From Oceanobacillus polygoni (GTDB taxonomy: Bacteria; Bacillota; Bacilli; Bacillales; Amphibacillaceae), in the NCBI RefSeq assembly GCF_008304605.1, contig NZ_PIJY01000024.1, forward strand, positions 186,857-250,856: DNA of 64,000 nt, read 5' to 3'. This document shows positions 35,588 through 44,152 of the stretch, in pieces. Both the position numbers and the translations under genes were made by a program. The notes under the pieces were generated by a model. The model ran no database searches. It was not told the origin of the DNA and saw nothing but the letters and a program-made list of their open reading frames with translations. How positions within the stretch are numbered: position 1 is the first letter of the stretch; each line of letters begins with the position of its first letter.

Positions 35588-36472
35588 TTATCCTTGGGCT
35601 TCTTCTTCTGTTTCTGGTTGTTCAAAAAGGTCTTGGAACTCATCGATTTTAATATCAACATTGGCGTCCTTGATAAGTGCGTCCATTTTCTCTTGGACTT
35701 TTGTAACATCCATTCGTTTTGTTAAGAGTTCACGGCGAAGATCTTCTTTTACGTCTTCAAATTCACCGATACTTTCTTCCTTATCGCGAACATCATTTAC
35801 TTTAATAATATGGAATCCAAATTGTGATTGTACAGGATCGCTAATTTCGTCTGCTTCCATGCTATATGCAGCATCTTCAAATTCAGGCACCATTTCACCA
35901 GTTGAGAAGTATCCAAGATTCCCGCCATCCTCTGCCGATCCATCAGTCGAATATTCTTCTGCTAATTCTGCAAAATCTTCACCATCATCCAGCTTTTGTT
36001 TGACTTCATTTGCAGTTTCTTCATCAGCTACAAGAATATGTTGCGCATCAATCTCTGTGTTTTGGCGATTATATTCTTCTTCAAGATCTTCTTCGGTAAT
36101 CTCAATATCTTCAGCGATTGCTGCTTCTTGTAGCAAGCTTATGCGAATAATTTCACGTAATTCTTCCTCATTACCGAAGTTTTGCTCGATAATCGAATCG
36201 TATTGATCACCATATGCTTCTTTCATGGAATCAATCTCAGAATCAACGTCCTCATCAGTAACTTCATAATTATTCTCAAGGACTTTAATTGTAATCATTT
36301 CTTCGAGGATAGCTTCCCCGTTACGGCTTTTTAGTTTTTCATAAAAATCTTCTTTTGTAATATCTCCTGCTTCGGATTCAACAACTACTTCCGAATCAGC
36401 TTCATTATTCGTACATGCTGCTAATGTGAGCGTACCTGCTGTAATAATAGCAGCCAAGGCTAGTTTCTTCAT
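35588..36472 (-). CDS. prsA: Foldase lipoprotein PrsA
   Basis: A 294-aa extracytoplasmic peptidyl-prolyl isomerase anchored by a lipid. The signal peptide ends in lipobox LAAC with Cys20. An N-terminal SurA-like helical region follows, then the parvulin domain (about residues 145-235: IDAQHILVADEE, GGNLGYFSTGEMVPEFEDAA, QSQFGFHIIKV) and an acidic C-terminal tail. It helps secreted proteins fold at the membrane-wall interface. Its order next to yhaL matches B. subtilis. TTAGGAGTG lies upstream of the ATG. Confidence 0.92.
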   Translation of the reverse strand: MKKLALAAIITAGTLTLAACTNNEADSEVVVESEAGDITKEDFYEKLKSRNGEAILEEMITIKVLENNYEVTDEDVDSEIDSMKEAYGDQYDSIIEQNFGNEEELREIIRISLLQEAAIAEDIEITEEDLEEEYNRQNTEIDAQHILVADEETANEVKQKLDDGEDFAELAEEYSTDGSAEDGGNLGYFSTGEMVPEFEDAAYSMEADEISDPVQSQFGFHIIKVNDVRDKEESIGEFEDVKEDLRRELLTKRMDVTKVQEKMDALIKDANVDIKIDEFQDLFEQPETEEEAQG

Positions 36473-36669
36473 CGTCTCTAAACACTCCTAATCTGTATGT
36501 TGGTTCTAGTTTTCATTAGAAAACTTGGTATTCGCCAGGTCTTTGGGCGGATGACTTAGTTGCACTTATGCAGATAAGAATGGTTTATACCTTATTATCT
36601 GCCAATGATAAATATAACATACTTCCTTTTAGAAAAAATAGTATTATGTAAAATACCTATAAAATACCG

Positions 36670-36855
36670 TTAAACTGTCACATTCATGACACGTAAGTAG
36701 GAGCATACGAGTAATGCGACCATAATCATATTAATGACACGAAATATTTTAGCTTGCTTATGTATGTCCATTTGCATTTTTGTGCAGAAGGATTTTGTTA
36801 GGGTGTTGAAAATGAGCAAAACAATAAAAGCAAAGCACATATAAAAAATGATCAT
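36670..36855 (-). CDS. Small two-helix membrane protein, unknown
   Basis: A 61-aa protein with two hydrophobic helices (IIFYMCFAFIVLLIFNTL and VINMIMVALLVCSYL), separated by a short basic loop KMQMDIHKQAKIFR. ATG 36855 has GAGAGGAGTT at ideal spacing; an ATG 18 bases upstream would swallow that site. I recognise no family. It lies between prsA and yhaI, where B. subtilis has other small yha genes. Confidence 0.6.
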   Translation of the reverse strand: MIIFYMCFAFIVLLIFNTLTKSFCTKMQMDIHKQAKIFRVINMIMVALLVCSYLRVMNVTV

Positions 36856-37268
36856 GACTTGAACTCCTCTCATTCAATGTACACTTGTAATCTTTACTCT
36901 ACCAAAAGAAGAGCTGGATGAACAGAGGCAGGTGAAGAAAAATATAGAAATGAATTATCTTTTAGCAACTAGAATGATATAGTTACTAATGTATACTATT
37001 TCCCTTTGCTGCATTTAAAGTTATACGTGTTAACGGATGAATCGTCATGAATAAAGTGAAAGAAGCTTTTTTTGTGTTATATGTTTCTGTATAATAGTAG
37101 AAAGACGAAAAATAATAAATCATTGATAGTAGTTTCACATTTAGTGAATCGAACACGAAATAGACGTAAAGTATTATCAATCAGTGAATTGGGTCGCTTT
37201 GTATTCAAAAAACACAGCTATACAGAGAAAATAGTGTTTTGTAGATATGCTATTAAGGGGGAATTGTA
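36856..37268. other. Gene-free interval before yhaI
   Basis: About 410 bases of AT-rich sequence. It must hold divergent promoters for the small membrane gene and yhaI. A TATAAT at about 37092 is a possible -10, but I see no matching -35, no RNA structure and no believable ORF. Confidence 0.4.
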
Positions 37269-37628
37269 TTGGGGGAACTTGAAAGTATAAATGACAGCTC
37301 ATCATTTCATATACAATTACTTTCCAAAATAATAGATATGAATCAATACCCCGTTATCAAATTGATTATTGAACATAATCTCACCCGCAAAGAATTTAAC
37401 GAAATGATGGACATGATTCAAGGTTTAAATGAAGCATATGAACTTCAAAAAGAAGAGGGATTGCTCGACTTTACATCGTTACTCATTCAATTTGCAGGTA
37501 TGTTGAATGAGAAACTTGATCCGAATCAGACAATTGAAGCATTAAAATTAGAAGGGTATTATCCATTGCTCATGGCGGAGTTCAGCAAGATATTGGAGGA
37601 CTATGACAGAAAACATCGTAGAAGATAA
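37269..37628 (+). CDS. yhaI: YhaI, DUF1878 family
   Basis: A 119-aa helical protein with a family-like core, YPVIKLIIEHNLTRKEFNEM, then LNEAYELQKEEGLLDFTSLL and a C-terminal LKLEGYYPLLMAEFSKIL. It matches my recollection of DUF1878/YhaI (about 113 aa), whose function is unknown. The start is TTG, supported by AAGGGGGA seven bases upstream. It is convergent with yhaH. Confidence 0.72.
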   Translation: MGELESINDSSSFHIQLLSKIIDMNQYPVIKLIIEHNLTRKEFNEMMDMIQGLNEAYELQKEEGLLDFTSLLIQFAGMLNEKLDPNQTIEALKLEGYYPLLMAEFSKILEDYDRKHRRR

Positions 37629-37659
37629 ACAGAGCGATTGTAGTTTTTCCTATAACTTA

Positions 37660-37702
37660 AAATGAGACAGACTACCAAAGTGGTAACTGTCTCATTTTTT
37701 TG
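37660..37702. terminator. Bidirectional terminator between yhaI and yhaH
   Basis: AAAATGAGACAG-ACTACC/GGTA-A-CTGTCTCATTTT with a T-run on the plus side and A/T-rich sequence on both sides. Confidence 0.88.
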
Positions 37703-37711
37703 TTGCTTAAA

Positions 37712-38071
37712 TTAATGATTTTTTACCTTATTTTCAAGGTCTTTCAAACTTGTTTCAATTTGTTCCAATGATTGGTAAATACTTTCTTGGTGGGGTTCAA
37801 CGGTTTCTTTCCATTCCTCAACAGACGTTCTAATTTCATCTGTCAACTCTTTAATGAGGACAGCACCCTCTTTGGACGTGTGTTTAATTTGTTGCTGTAG
37901 TCGTAACCCTTCTACTTTTAACCGATTCAGAAGGAGTTTTAATTCCATTCCTTGATCTTTTACACGAACACGTACATCTCTTCCTGATTCAGGTGTGCTT
38001 AATAATGTGACAGCCGCACTAACTGTCCCCCCGACAAGCAGTCCTAGTATAAATGATTTTCCTTTAGACAT
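37712..38071 (-). CDS. yhaH: YtxH-domain protein YhaH
   Basis: A 119-aa protein: an N-terminal membrane segment (SFILGLLVGGTVSAAVTLL), the YtxH motif TPESGRDVRVRVKDQG, then a long charged coiled coil to the C-terminus. YtxH-type proteins are stress- or envelope-associated with no defined biochemistry. The start at 38071 has AAAGGAGTG upstream; an in-frame ATG at 38134 lacks one. Position matches yhaH of B. subtilis. Confidence 0.82.
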   Translation of the reverse strand: MSKGKSFILGLLVGGTVSAAVTLLSTPESGRDVRVRVKDQGMELKLLLNRLKVEGLRLQQQIKHTSKEGAVLIKELTDEIRTSVEEWKETVEPHQESIYQSLEQIETSLKDLENKVKNH

Positions 38072-38224
38072 AGCCACGCACTCCTTTCCTACTTCTATTA
38101 TATCATTTCCACTTTTCATACGGCTATCAAACATTTTTTATAGATAGCAAATATATGAAAAGGTTTCACTAATTTGATTATAAAAAATAAGCGGGAATAA
38201 AGCTACTTCAAAGCGGAAAATCAT

Positions 38225-38260
38225 GAAAAAAACCTCTGACAATGTTGTGCCAGAGGTTTT
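38225..38260 (-). terminator. Terminator of trpP
   Basis: On the minus strand, AAAACCTCTG/CAGAGGTTTT with a 12-nt loop and a further TTT tail. Confidence 0.85.
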
Positions 38261-38269
38261 AGAAATAGG

Positions 38270-38791
38270 TTAAGCTACTGTTATTGGTTTGGATCGTTTC
38301 ATAATTCCTTGTACAATTGGATAAATAACAATCATGATGACGGTATTTAATGCAGTGGCAGGTAATACAATACCAACAAACAATGCTAGGAATCCACCTT
38401 CCATTAATCCGACAATGAATAGTGCAACTGAAAGGAAGATAGAACCACTAATGATTGTGCCAATAGCAGCTAATATAGGCGCACTTAATGTAATCTTCAC
38501 CTTGTTTTTCACAAGTAAGAATAAGGCAAAAAACACAAATGCTGTTAATGGTTTATCAATAATGTTGGCAATTTGTCCGCCTGGTGCCGATGTTGTTAAT
38601 GCTGAAATGATACCTGTTGCAATGGATAGAATAAGAACATATTTTGCTTTAGGAAACAATAAAATTCCAAGAAACATCATAGACAACAGCATATCTGGCT
38701 TTACACCAAAAAGCATAGGTGGTACAACTGCATGCAAGACAGCGCCAATACCTACTAACAGGGATAAAATAATCAAAATTCTCGTATTCAT
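38270..38791 (-). CDS. trpP: Tryptophan transporter TrpP (YhaG)
   Basis: A 173-aa integral membrane protein of the TrpP/ECF-S-like family with five to six helices: AVVPPMLFGVKPDMLLSMMF, LTTSAPGGQIANIIDKPLTA and GIVLPATALNTVIMIV. TrpP is a probable tryptophan importer, controlled in B. subtilis at translation by TRAP. GAGGAGAG lies seven bases before the ATG. TATACT (38875-38880, minus) is a probable -10 box. I do not see a regular TRAP triplet array here. Confidence 0.87.
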   Translation of the reverse strand: MNTRILIILSLLVGIGAVLHAVVPPMLFGVKPDMLLSMMFLGILLFPKAKYVLILSIATGIISALTTSAPGGQIANIIDKPLTAFVFFALFLLVKNKVKITLSAPILAAIGTIISGSIFLSVALFIVGLMEGGFLALFVGIVLPATALNTVIMIVIYPIVQGIMKRSKPITVA

Positions 38792-38925
38792 TTTTAACTC
38801 TCCTCATCTATTCTTTGCTCAAGCTTTTCTATTTCCAACTGTACACTCATTGTCAGTTGCGAAATGTTAGCAATAGTATAGCAGAATTTATTGAAAATTA
38901 AAAGCGCTAATTTTTACTATATGCT

Positions 38926-39140
38926 GGAATAGCCACGTTTACGAAGCGCTAAAGCCTAACGTCGGCATACCTATTACAGGAGCATGTTTCCTTTTAGATG
39001 AACTTGACTTTTCGCACATAACGGCGAAAGTCATAGATCATCTTATCCTTGGAGTGAATCTCCTACGTAGGAATGTTTCTCGTCGAACCATCCGAAAACA
39101 CGGGTCGCAGTCCGAATGCCGCTAACAGGAAGCTTCCGAT
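38926..39140. repeat. Dispersed intergenic repeat, family A, copy 2 (inverted)
   Basis: This is the reverse-complement relative of 8022-8270. Shared ordered blocks include ATTCCTACGTAGGAGAT, CGGACTGCG, GGTTCGAC and GTTAGCG; the outer inverted elements are more decayed. It fills the gap between the trpP promoter and the hit stop codon. Confidence 0.72.
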
Positions 39141-39147
39141 TTTGTAC

Positions 39148-39573
39148 TTATATCGCTGCTTTAATTTCCTGGGCAATAGTTTGTAGATCTTCTGATGTGT
39201 ATTCATCCGTATGTACGGTCCAGTTTGGTGTATAGCCATCTCCTTCGCCATACCTTGGAATAAGGTGGAGATGAAGATGAAAGACAGACTGCTCTGCTGG
39301 TGCTTCATTATTGTTTAAAACATTCATTCCTAATGGGCTGTATGTTTTTTTTATTGCATTCGCAATGATTGGAACTCGAGCAAACAATTCTTTCGCAACC
39401 TCTGGTGGGGTTTCGTAAATATTTTTCGTATGTGTTTTCGGTATAACAAGTGTATGTCCCTTTGTGACTTGGCTTAAATCCAAGAATGCATAAACATGCT
39501 CGTCTTCATATACTTTAGCGGAAGGGAGCTCCCCATTAATTATTTTACAAAAAATACAATCTTCATGACTCAT
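39148..39573 (-). CDS. hit: HIT-family nucleotide hydrolase Hit
   Basis: A 141-aa histidine-triad protein. The catalytic triad is in HLHLHLIPR near the C-terminus. The N-terminal CIFCKIINGELPSAKVYED has the Cys pair and nucleotide-contact residues of bacterial Hint-like proteins. It hydrolyses adenosine-5'-phosphoramidate-type nucleotides; its cell role is unclear. It is divergent from ecsA, as in B. subtilis. AAAGGAGAG precedes the ATG. Confidence 0.9.
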   Translation of the reverse strand: MSHEDCIFCKIINGELPSAKVYEDEHVYAFLDLSQVTKGHTLVIPKTHTKNIYETPPEVAKELFARVPIIANAIKKTYSPLGMNVLNNNEAPAEQSVFHLHLHLIPRYGEGDGYTPNWTVHTDEYTSEDLQTIAQEIKAAI

Positions 39574-39695
39574 TTTTCCATCTCTCCTTTAATAATAGTG
39601 TATGTTTACTCTCATTGTATTAACTTATAGGGACAAATGTAAAGCAATTCCTATTATTTTCTGAAAAAGGAGCAAATGTGAACAAAATAAAGAAA

Positions 39696-39726
39696 CAGGT
39701 CAGACCCGCTTGAGCGGATCTGCCTG
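39696..39726. repeat. Hairpin-forming inverted repeat
   Basis: CAGG-T-CAGA-CCCGC with loop TTGA, then GCGGA-TCTG-CCTG: one bulge and one mismatch. The minus strand continues TTTCTTTATTTTG, so it could terminate minus-strand transcription, but no gene is seen there. Confidence 0.5.
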
Positions 39727-39886
39727 CTATAAGAAGAAAGAGGATGTTTTAACTAATGCTGGGGAACTGTAAACACTTGTAAATCATACAAGATGATTCG
39801 TCATTGGTTTACAAAAACCATTATACCAATTGTCCACTTCAGTTGAAGCGGAAGCTGGTAAAAGGGCTTTTTATCATTAGTATGCC

Positions 39887-40013
39887 AACACTGACACCCC
39901 ATCTCGTTTTTTTACGAAAAATCAGAGTAATTATCGAACACTAACACCTCATTTTGTGTTTTTTACACGAAATTACATTAGATATTCGATCGTCAACACC
40001 TCATTTGCGTATG
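39887..40013. repeat. Imperfect tandem repeat, period 50/52 bp, about 2.5 units
   Basis: ACACC anchors at 39894, 39944 and 39996. Each full unit contains AACACTRACACC, then a T-rich inner hairpin (CGTTTTTTTACG or CGTGTTTTTTACACG) and an ATTATCG/ATATTCG end. Together with the hairpin at 39696 this is all I see in the 610-base gene-free gap (39574-40184) between hit and ecsA. Confidence 0.65.
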
Positions 40014-40184
40014 ACAAGATTTTGTTGTAGTGAGACATCCTCGTTTCTTCCTTTCTATTTTGTTCCGAAATAAATATCCTATACATGGATTTTAAAAAAA
40101 GTTGAAGAAAAATGTCGTAGGGTTTGCCTTTGGCAATGTACACCAATAATGATAAAATCAAAAGTAATGATAGGAGGGACTTTG

Positions 40185-40931
40185 ATGGAATCCTTATTAC
40201 ATATTGAAAACCTTCATGGAGGGTATACACATAAAAATGTATTGCACGGTATTTCATTTGACGTTAAACCAAAAGAAATTGTAGGCTTAATTGGTTTGAA
40301 TGGTGCTGGGAAAAGTACGACGATTAAGCATATAATTGGTCTCATGCAGCCGAAAAAAGGAATCGTGCAGGTGAATGGAAAGAGCTACAAGGAAAAACCA
40401 GAAACATATCGCAATCAAATGGCATACATACCTGAGATGCCGATATTATATGATGAACTAACATTATATGAGCATCTGCGGTTAACGGCGATGGCATATG
40501 GAATTGCGGAGGATGTATTCGAGACAAGACTTCATCCGCTTTTAAAGGAATTTCGTTTAGAGAAAAAGCTGAACTGGTTTCCGGTCCATTTTTCAAAAGG
40601 GATGCGTCAAAAGGTAATGATTATGTGTGCGTTTTTAATTGAACCACCGCTTTATATCGTTGATGAACCTTTTGTAGGCTTGGATCCGTTAGGTATTCAA
40701 TCTTATCTACAATTAATGGATGGTATGAAAAATAATGGTTCAGGTGTCTTGATGTCAACACATATTCTCGCTACTGCAGAACGTTATTGTGATCGCTTTG
40801 TTATTTTGCATGATGGTGTTATTCGAGCAATTGGTACATTGGAAGAATTAAGAGAAAGCTTTGATATGCCTGGTTCGACGTTGGATGATTTGTATGTGCA
40901 ATTAACGAAAGAAGAAGATAGCCATGTTTGA
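40185..40931 (+). CDS. ecsA: ABC transporter ATP-binding protein EcsA
   Basis: A 248-aa ATPase (B. subtilis EcsA is about 247): Walker A GLNGAGKST, signature variant FSKGMRQKVMIM, Walker B LYIVDEPFVGLDPLG and switch MSTHILATAERY. With EcsB it forms an exporter needed for normal secretion, competence and regulated intramembrane proteolysis (RasP); the substrate is thought to be peptide-like. TAGGAGGGAC precedes ATG 40185; the in-frame start at 40149 is unsupported. It overlaps ecsB by eight bases. Confidence 0.92.
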   Translation: MESLLHIENLHGGYTHKNVLHGISFDVKPKEIVGLIGLNGAGKSTTIKHIIGLMQPKKGIVQVNGKSYKEKPETYRNQMAYIPEMPILYDELTLYEHLRLTAMAYGIAEDVFETRLHPLLKEFRLEKKLNWFPVHFSKGMRQKVMIMCAFLIEPPLYIVDEPFVGLDPLGIQSYLQLMDGMKNNGSGVLMSTHILATAERYCDRFVILHDGVIRAIGTLEELRESFDMPGSTLDDLYVQLTKEEDSHV

Positions 40932-42138
40932 TTCGCATGAATTTTATAAAAAACGGTTTTCATCTCATTTAAAAGAGACAAGCCGTTATTTGAAATATAT
41001 TTTTAATGGTCATATGGCATTTGCAATCCTATTTTTTATTTCTGCATCTGCCTATTATTATCAACAGTGGTTAACAGATTTACCAGAAAATTTCCCAACG
41101 GCTTTGATTATTGGAATTACATTTGGGTTAATTGTTAGCTACAGCCCTGTTAGAACGTTACTAAAAGAACCGGACCTTGTTTTTCTTATTGTGGCGGAAG
41201 CAAAGATGGGTGCTTATTTCCGTAATGCGCTGATTTATAGTTTTGTCATTCAGCTTTATCTTATCTTGCTTTTCGCTGCAGCGTTTGGACCGCTTTATTT
41301 TGCTACGTATCCAGAAAGAGCAGGGAATATTTACTTACTTACATTAGTTCTGCTCTTACTATTTAAAGTGGCAAATTTACTGGCAAATTGGTGGATGCTT
41401 AAAGTAAGGGAACCGGGGATTCGAAATATTGATCTCCTAATCCGAACTATTTTGAATGGAGTTACCTTTTATTTTATCGTAAATGGTGACATGCTGTTTG
41501 CAGGAATTACTTCCATTTTATTTGTCATTGTTTTTCTCTATGATTATTATTATTCCAGTAAACAATCTGGAATGGCTTGGGATTTACTTGTTGAAAAAGA
41601 TCAAAATCGCATGCAGACCTTTTATAGGATAGCTAATATGTTTGCCGATGTTCCGCATTTGAAAAATCGTGTAAAAAAGAGGCAGTGGCTTGTTCATTTA
41701 GTTAATAGAGGCGTACCCTTAGAAAAGAAGCATACGTATGATTACTTATTTCGAATTTCCTTTGTTCGCAGCGGAGATTATTTAGGGATGTATGTGCGTC
41801 TGATTGTAATTGGAGGATTATTCATTTATTTCATTCCAAATGTATGGGTGAAGGTATTATTTGGAATTTTATTTCTCTACTTGAGCACTTTCCAGATGAT
41901 GCCGCTTTATCAGCATCACCGAACGAATATGTGGCTTGACCTGTATCCGGTTGAACTGACTTATAGAAGAAGTGCTGTTCTCAAAATTGTTTATCAACTA
42001 AGTATCGTCCAGGCGCTTTTATTCGCCTTACTGTTTGTACTGATGCAGGAATACTTGGGATTTGCAATCATGCTTGGGGGCGGTTTGCTTTTTATCGTTC
42101 TATTTGTGAATGGCTATATTAAGCCGAGATTGAAGTAA
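40924..42138 (+). CDS. ecsB: ABC transporter permease EcsB
   Basis: A 404-aa membrane protein with about nine hydrophobic segments, the usual EcsB length. It opens FDSHEFYKKRFSSHLKETSRYLKYIFNGH, the cytoplasmic N-terminal region of EcsB. It is partner of EcsA, and the eight-base overlap shows translational coupling. The third B. subtilis gene, ecsC, is not present; an amidohydrolase gene lies on the opposite strand instead. Confidence 0.9.
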   Translation: MFDSHEFYKKRFSSHLKETSRYLKYIFNGHMAFAILFFISASAYYYQQWLTDLPENFPTALIIGITFGLIVSYSPVRTLLKEPDLVFLIVAEAKMGAYFRNALIYSFVIQLYLILLFAAAFGPLYFATYPERAGNIYLLTLVLLLLFKVANLLANWWMLKVREPGIRNIDLLIRTILNGVTFYFIVNGDMLFAGITSILFVIVFLYDYYYSSKQSGMAWDLLVEKDQNRMQTFYRIANMFADVPHLKNRVKKRQWLVHLVNRGVPLEKKHTYDYLFRISFVRSGDYLGMYVRLIVIGGLFIYFIPNVWVKVLFGILFLYLSTFQMMPLYQHHRTNMWLDLYPVELTYRRSAVLKIVYQLSIVQALLFALLFVLMQEYLGFAIMLGGGLLFIVLFVNGYIKPRLK

Positions 42139-42145
42139 TGTACAT

Positions 42146-42180
42146 AAGTAGACCAAATCATTTTTTGATTTGGTCTACTT
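42146..42180. terminator. Terminator between ecsB and the amidohydrolase gene
   Basis: A perfect 15-bp stem, AAGTAGACCAAATCA/TGATTTGGTCTACTT, with a T5 loop. There is no long T-tail, but it lies between convergent genes. Confidence 0.75.
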
Positions 42181-42247
42181 GTATGAATGAACGGGTATTC
42201 CTTTTTTTCGTCAATTTTTTTATCGCTTGTAACGTTATGGAAGTATA

Positions 42248-43423
42248 TTATGCATTTCCTTTTTGGTATTCTAAATAAGCTCCAATTAATGTTTTAGCAG
42301 CAATTGGTAAAGCTTTCTCATCAATATCAAATTTGGGGTGGTGGTGTGGGTATGGATTCCCTTCTTTGTTTGCACCTGTAAAGAAGTATGCTCCTGGTTT
42401 TTCCATCATATAATAGGAGAAGTCCTCACCACCCATTACAGGTAAAATTTCCTCAGCAGTCTGAATTTCATCGATATGTTTGCTCGCCTCGATAACAATT
42501 TCAGCTCCCTCAGGATGATTGATTAATGGTGGATATCCTTTTACATAATTCAGTGTGTAAGATGCATCGTTCGATGTGCAAACGCCTTTGAGGATTTTTT
42601 CCATCTCATTCATAATCAGTTCCTGAACATCCACATTAAAGTACCGTACTGTACCAACTAATTCCGCCTGATCAGCAATAACATTAAATGCATTTCCTGC
42701 TTGAAAAATTCCAGTTGTTAAAACTGCAGTTTCTAGTGGGTCTACTCTTCTGCTAACGATTTGCTGGAACTGTGTAATAACTTCTGCGCCAAGGACAATT
42801 GCGTCTTTTGTTTCATGCGGGTATGCCCCATGTCCACCTTGACCTTGGATTGTTATTTCGAAACGGTCTGCACCAGCCATAAATTCCTTTTTAGAAGTCT
42901 GGAGTACGCCTAAAGGAACGGTTGCCCATAGATGTGTTCCAAATACTGCGTCCACTTTATCGAGCGCACCAGCTTCTATCATAGGTTTCGCTCCACCAGG
43001 TGCAAACTCTTCCGCATGCTGATGTAGAAAGACAATAGTACCTGTAAGCTCAGCTTGGTATTTTTTCATTACTTTAGCAAGTGTAAGTAAAGTTGCCGTA
43101 TGTCCATCATGACCGCAGGCGTGCATGACACCAGGAACTTTGGATTTGTAGGCTACATCTTTTTCATCTTGAATTGGCAGTGCGTCGAAATCAGCTCTTA
43201 ATGCAACTGTTTTGCCTGGTTTTGTTCCTTTTAATGTTGCGATTACACCATTTCCACCGACACCTGTTTGATAAGGGATTCCGAGCTCTTCATAGTAATC
43301 TGCTATGTATTTTGCTGTTTTTGTTTCCTGAAACGATAATTCAGGATGCTGATGCAAGTATCTTCTGATCTCTACCATTTCTGGATAGAGCTCATCGATT
43401 GATTGATGTATCTTTTCTAACAA
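42248..43423 (-). CDS. yhaA: M20D amidohydrolase (N-acyl-amino-acid hydrolase, YhaA-like)
   Basis: A metallo-amidohydrolase of about 391 aa. It has IRRYLHQHPELSFQE, ALRADFDALPI, VMHACGHDGHTATLL (Cys/His metal ligands), HQHAEEFAPGGAKPMIEAGA (catalytic Glu) and MGGEDFSYY, plus the C-terminal PHHHPKFDID His cluster. It removes acyl groups from amino acids or peptides. Position beside ecsAB fits yhaA. TTG 43423 has AGAGGTGG nine bases upstream; GTG 43435 would overlap that site but is the longest frame. Confidence 0.87.
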   Translation of the reverse strand: MLEKIHQSIDELYPEMVEIRRYLHQHPELSFQETKTAKYIADYYEELGIPYQTGVGGNGVIATLKGTKPGKTVALRADFDALPIQDEKDVAYKSKVPGVMHACGHDGHTATLLTLAKVMKKYQAELTGTIVFLHQHAEEFAPGGAKPMIEAGALDKVDAVFGTHLWATVPLGVLQTSKKEFMAGADRFEITIQGQGGHGAYPHETKDAIVLGAEVITQFQQIVSRRVDPLETAVLTTGIFQAGNAFNVIADQAELVGTVRYFNVDVQELIMNEMEKILKGVCTSNDASYTLNYVKGYPPLINHPEGAEIVIEASKHIDEIQTAEEILPVMGGEDFSYYMMEKPGAYFFTGANKEGNPYPHHHPKFDIDEKALPIAAKTLIGAYLEYQKGNA

Positions 43424-43550
43424 TGTTAACGCCACCTCTTTATTTAATTCACTTTTATGTTTATTCTATTATAACATGAGTTATTAATCATAAACTTAAT
43501 TTTATATATTTTAAGTCGGACATTACCCCGATAATAATTGGAGGGTTAAC

Positions 43551-44069
43551 ATGAAGGTTAAAGTAGTGAATTATAATAACCAATGGAGTTTGAAGTACGA
43601 AGAAGAAGCGATAAAAATGCAACAAATATTTAGTGATGAATTAGTAACCATTCATCATTTTGGCAGCACCTCTGTTCCTGGTCTTAAAGCGAAGCCGATT
43701 ATTGATATGTTAGCCGTTGTGAAACAGATCGAAAAAGTGGATACTTTCAATGAGCAAATGATTGAACTTGGCTATGAACCCTTGGGGGAATTCGGAATAA
43801 AGGGGAGACGTTACTTTCGAAAAGGCGGAGAGCATCGTACGCACCATGTTCATATGTTCCAGTTCGATAATGAGTTGGAAATAAACAGACATTTAGCCGT
43901 AAGAGATTATCTTAGGGGTCATCCTGAGGAAGCTAAACAGTATGGGGATCTAAAAGCCAAATTAGCTGAGCAACATCCAGAAGATTGGGAGGCTTATATG
44001 AATGGCAAGGATGCATTTGTTCAGAATTTAGAGCGCAAAGCGCTGTTATGGAGAAGGAAAGGTGAGTGA
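43551..44069 (+). CDS. GrpB/UPF0157 nucleotidyltransferase-like protein
   Basis: A 172-aa UPF0157 (GrpB) protein. It has an N-terminal VVNYNNQWSLKYEEEA, the nucleotidyltransferase-like core HHFGSTSVPGLKAKPIIDM (GS and DxD-like residues), HVHMFQFDNELEINRHLAVR and a C-terminal helix. Some family members are CoA-biosynthesis-related or uncharacterised transferases; activity here is unknown. TTGGAGGG precedes the ATG. Confidence 0.85.
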   Translation: MKVKVVNYNNQWSLKYEEEAIKMQQIFSDELVTIHHFGSTSVPGLKAKPIIDMLAVVKQIEKVDTFNEQMIELGYEPLGEFGIKGRRYFRKGGEHRTHHVHMFQFDNELEINRHLAVRDYLRGHPEEAKQYGDLKAKLAEQHPEDWEAYMNGKDAFVQNLERKALLWRRKGE

Positions 44070-44103
44070 AAGGTAATTCGCTCATCAGGAATTGTAAACG
44101 GAC

Positions 44104-44147
44104 ATAATATAGCGCATCGAAGGCTTACATATGATGCGCTATATTAT
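44104..44147. terminator. Bidirectional terminator between the GrpB and aldo/keto reductase genes
   Basis: A perfect 15-bp stem, ATAATATAGCGCATC/GATGCGCTATATTAT, with a 14-nt loop. Confidence 0.85.
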
Positions 44148-44152
44148 TGATT

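Noticed and set aside
35577-36206. 209-aa Ser-rich plus-strand ORF
   Set aside because: It is the antisense shadow of prsA; low-complexity Ser arises from the complementary Glu/Asp codons.
38792-38870. TRAP-binding site in the trpP leader
   Set aside because: Some GAG/TAG triplets are near the ribosome site, but the spacing is irregular (14, 8, 7, 2, 0 bases), unlike the 2-3-base TRAP pattern.
39887-40013. CRISPR array
   Set aside because: The 50/52-bp units are imperfect over their whole length, with no conserved-repeat/unique-spacer structure and no cas genes nearby.
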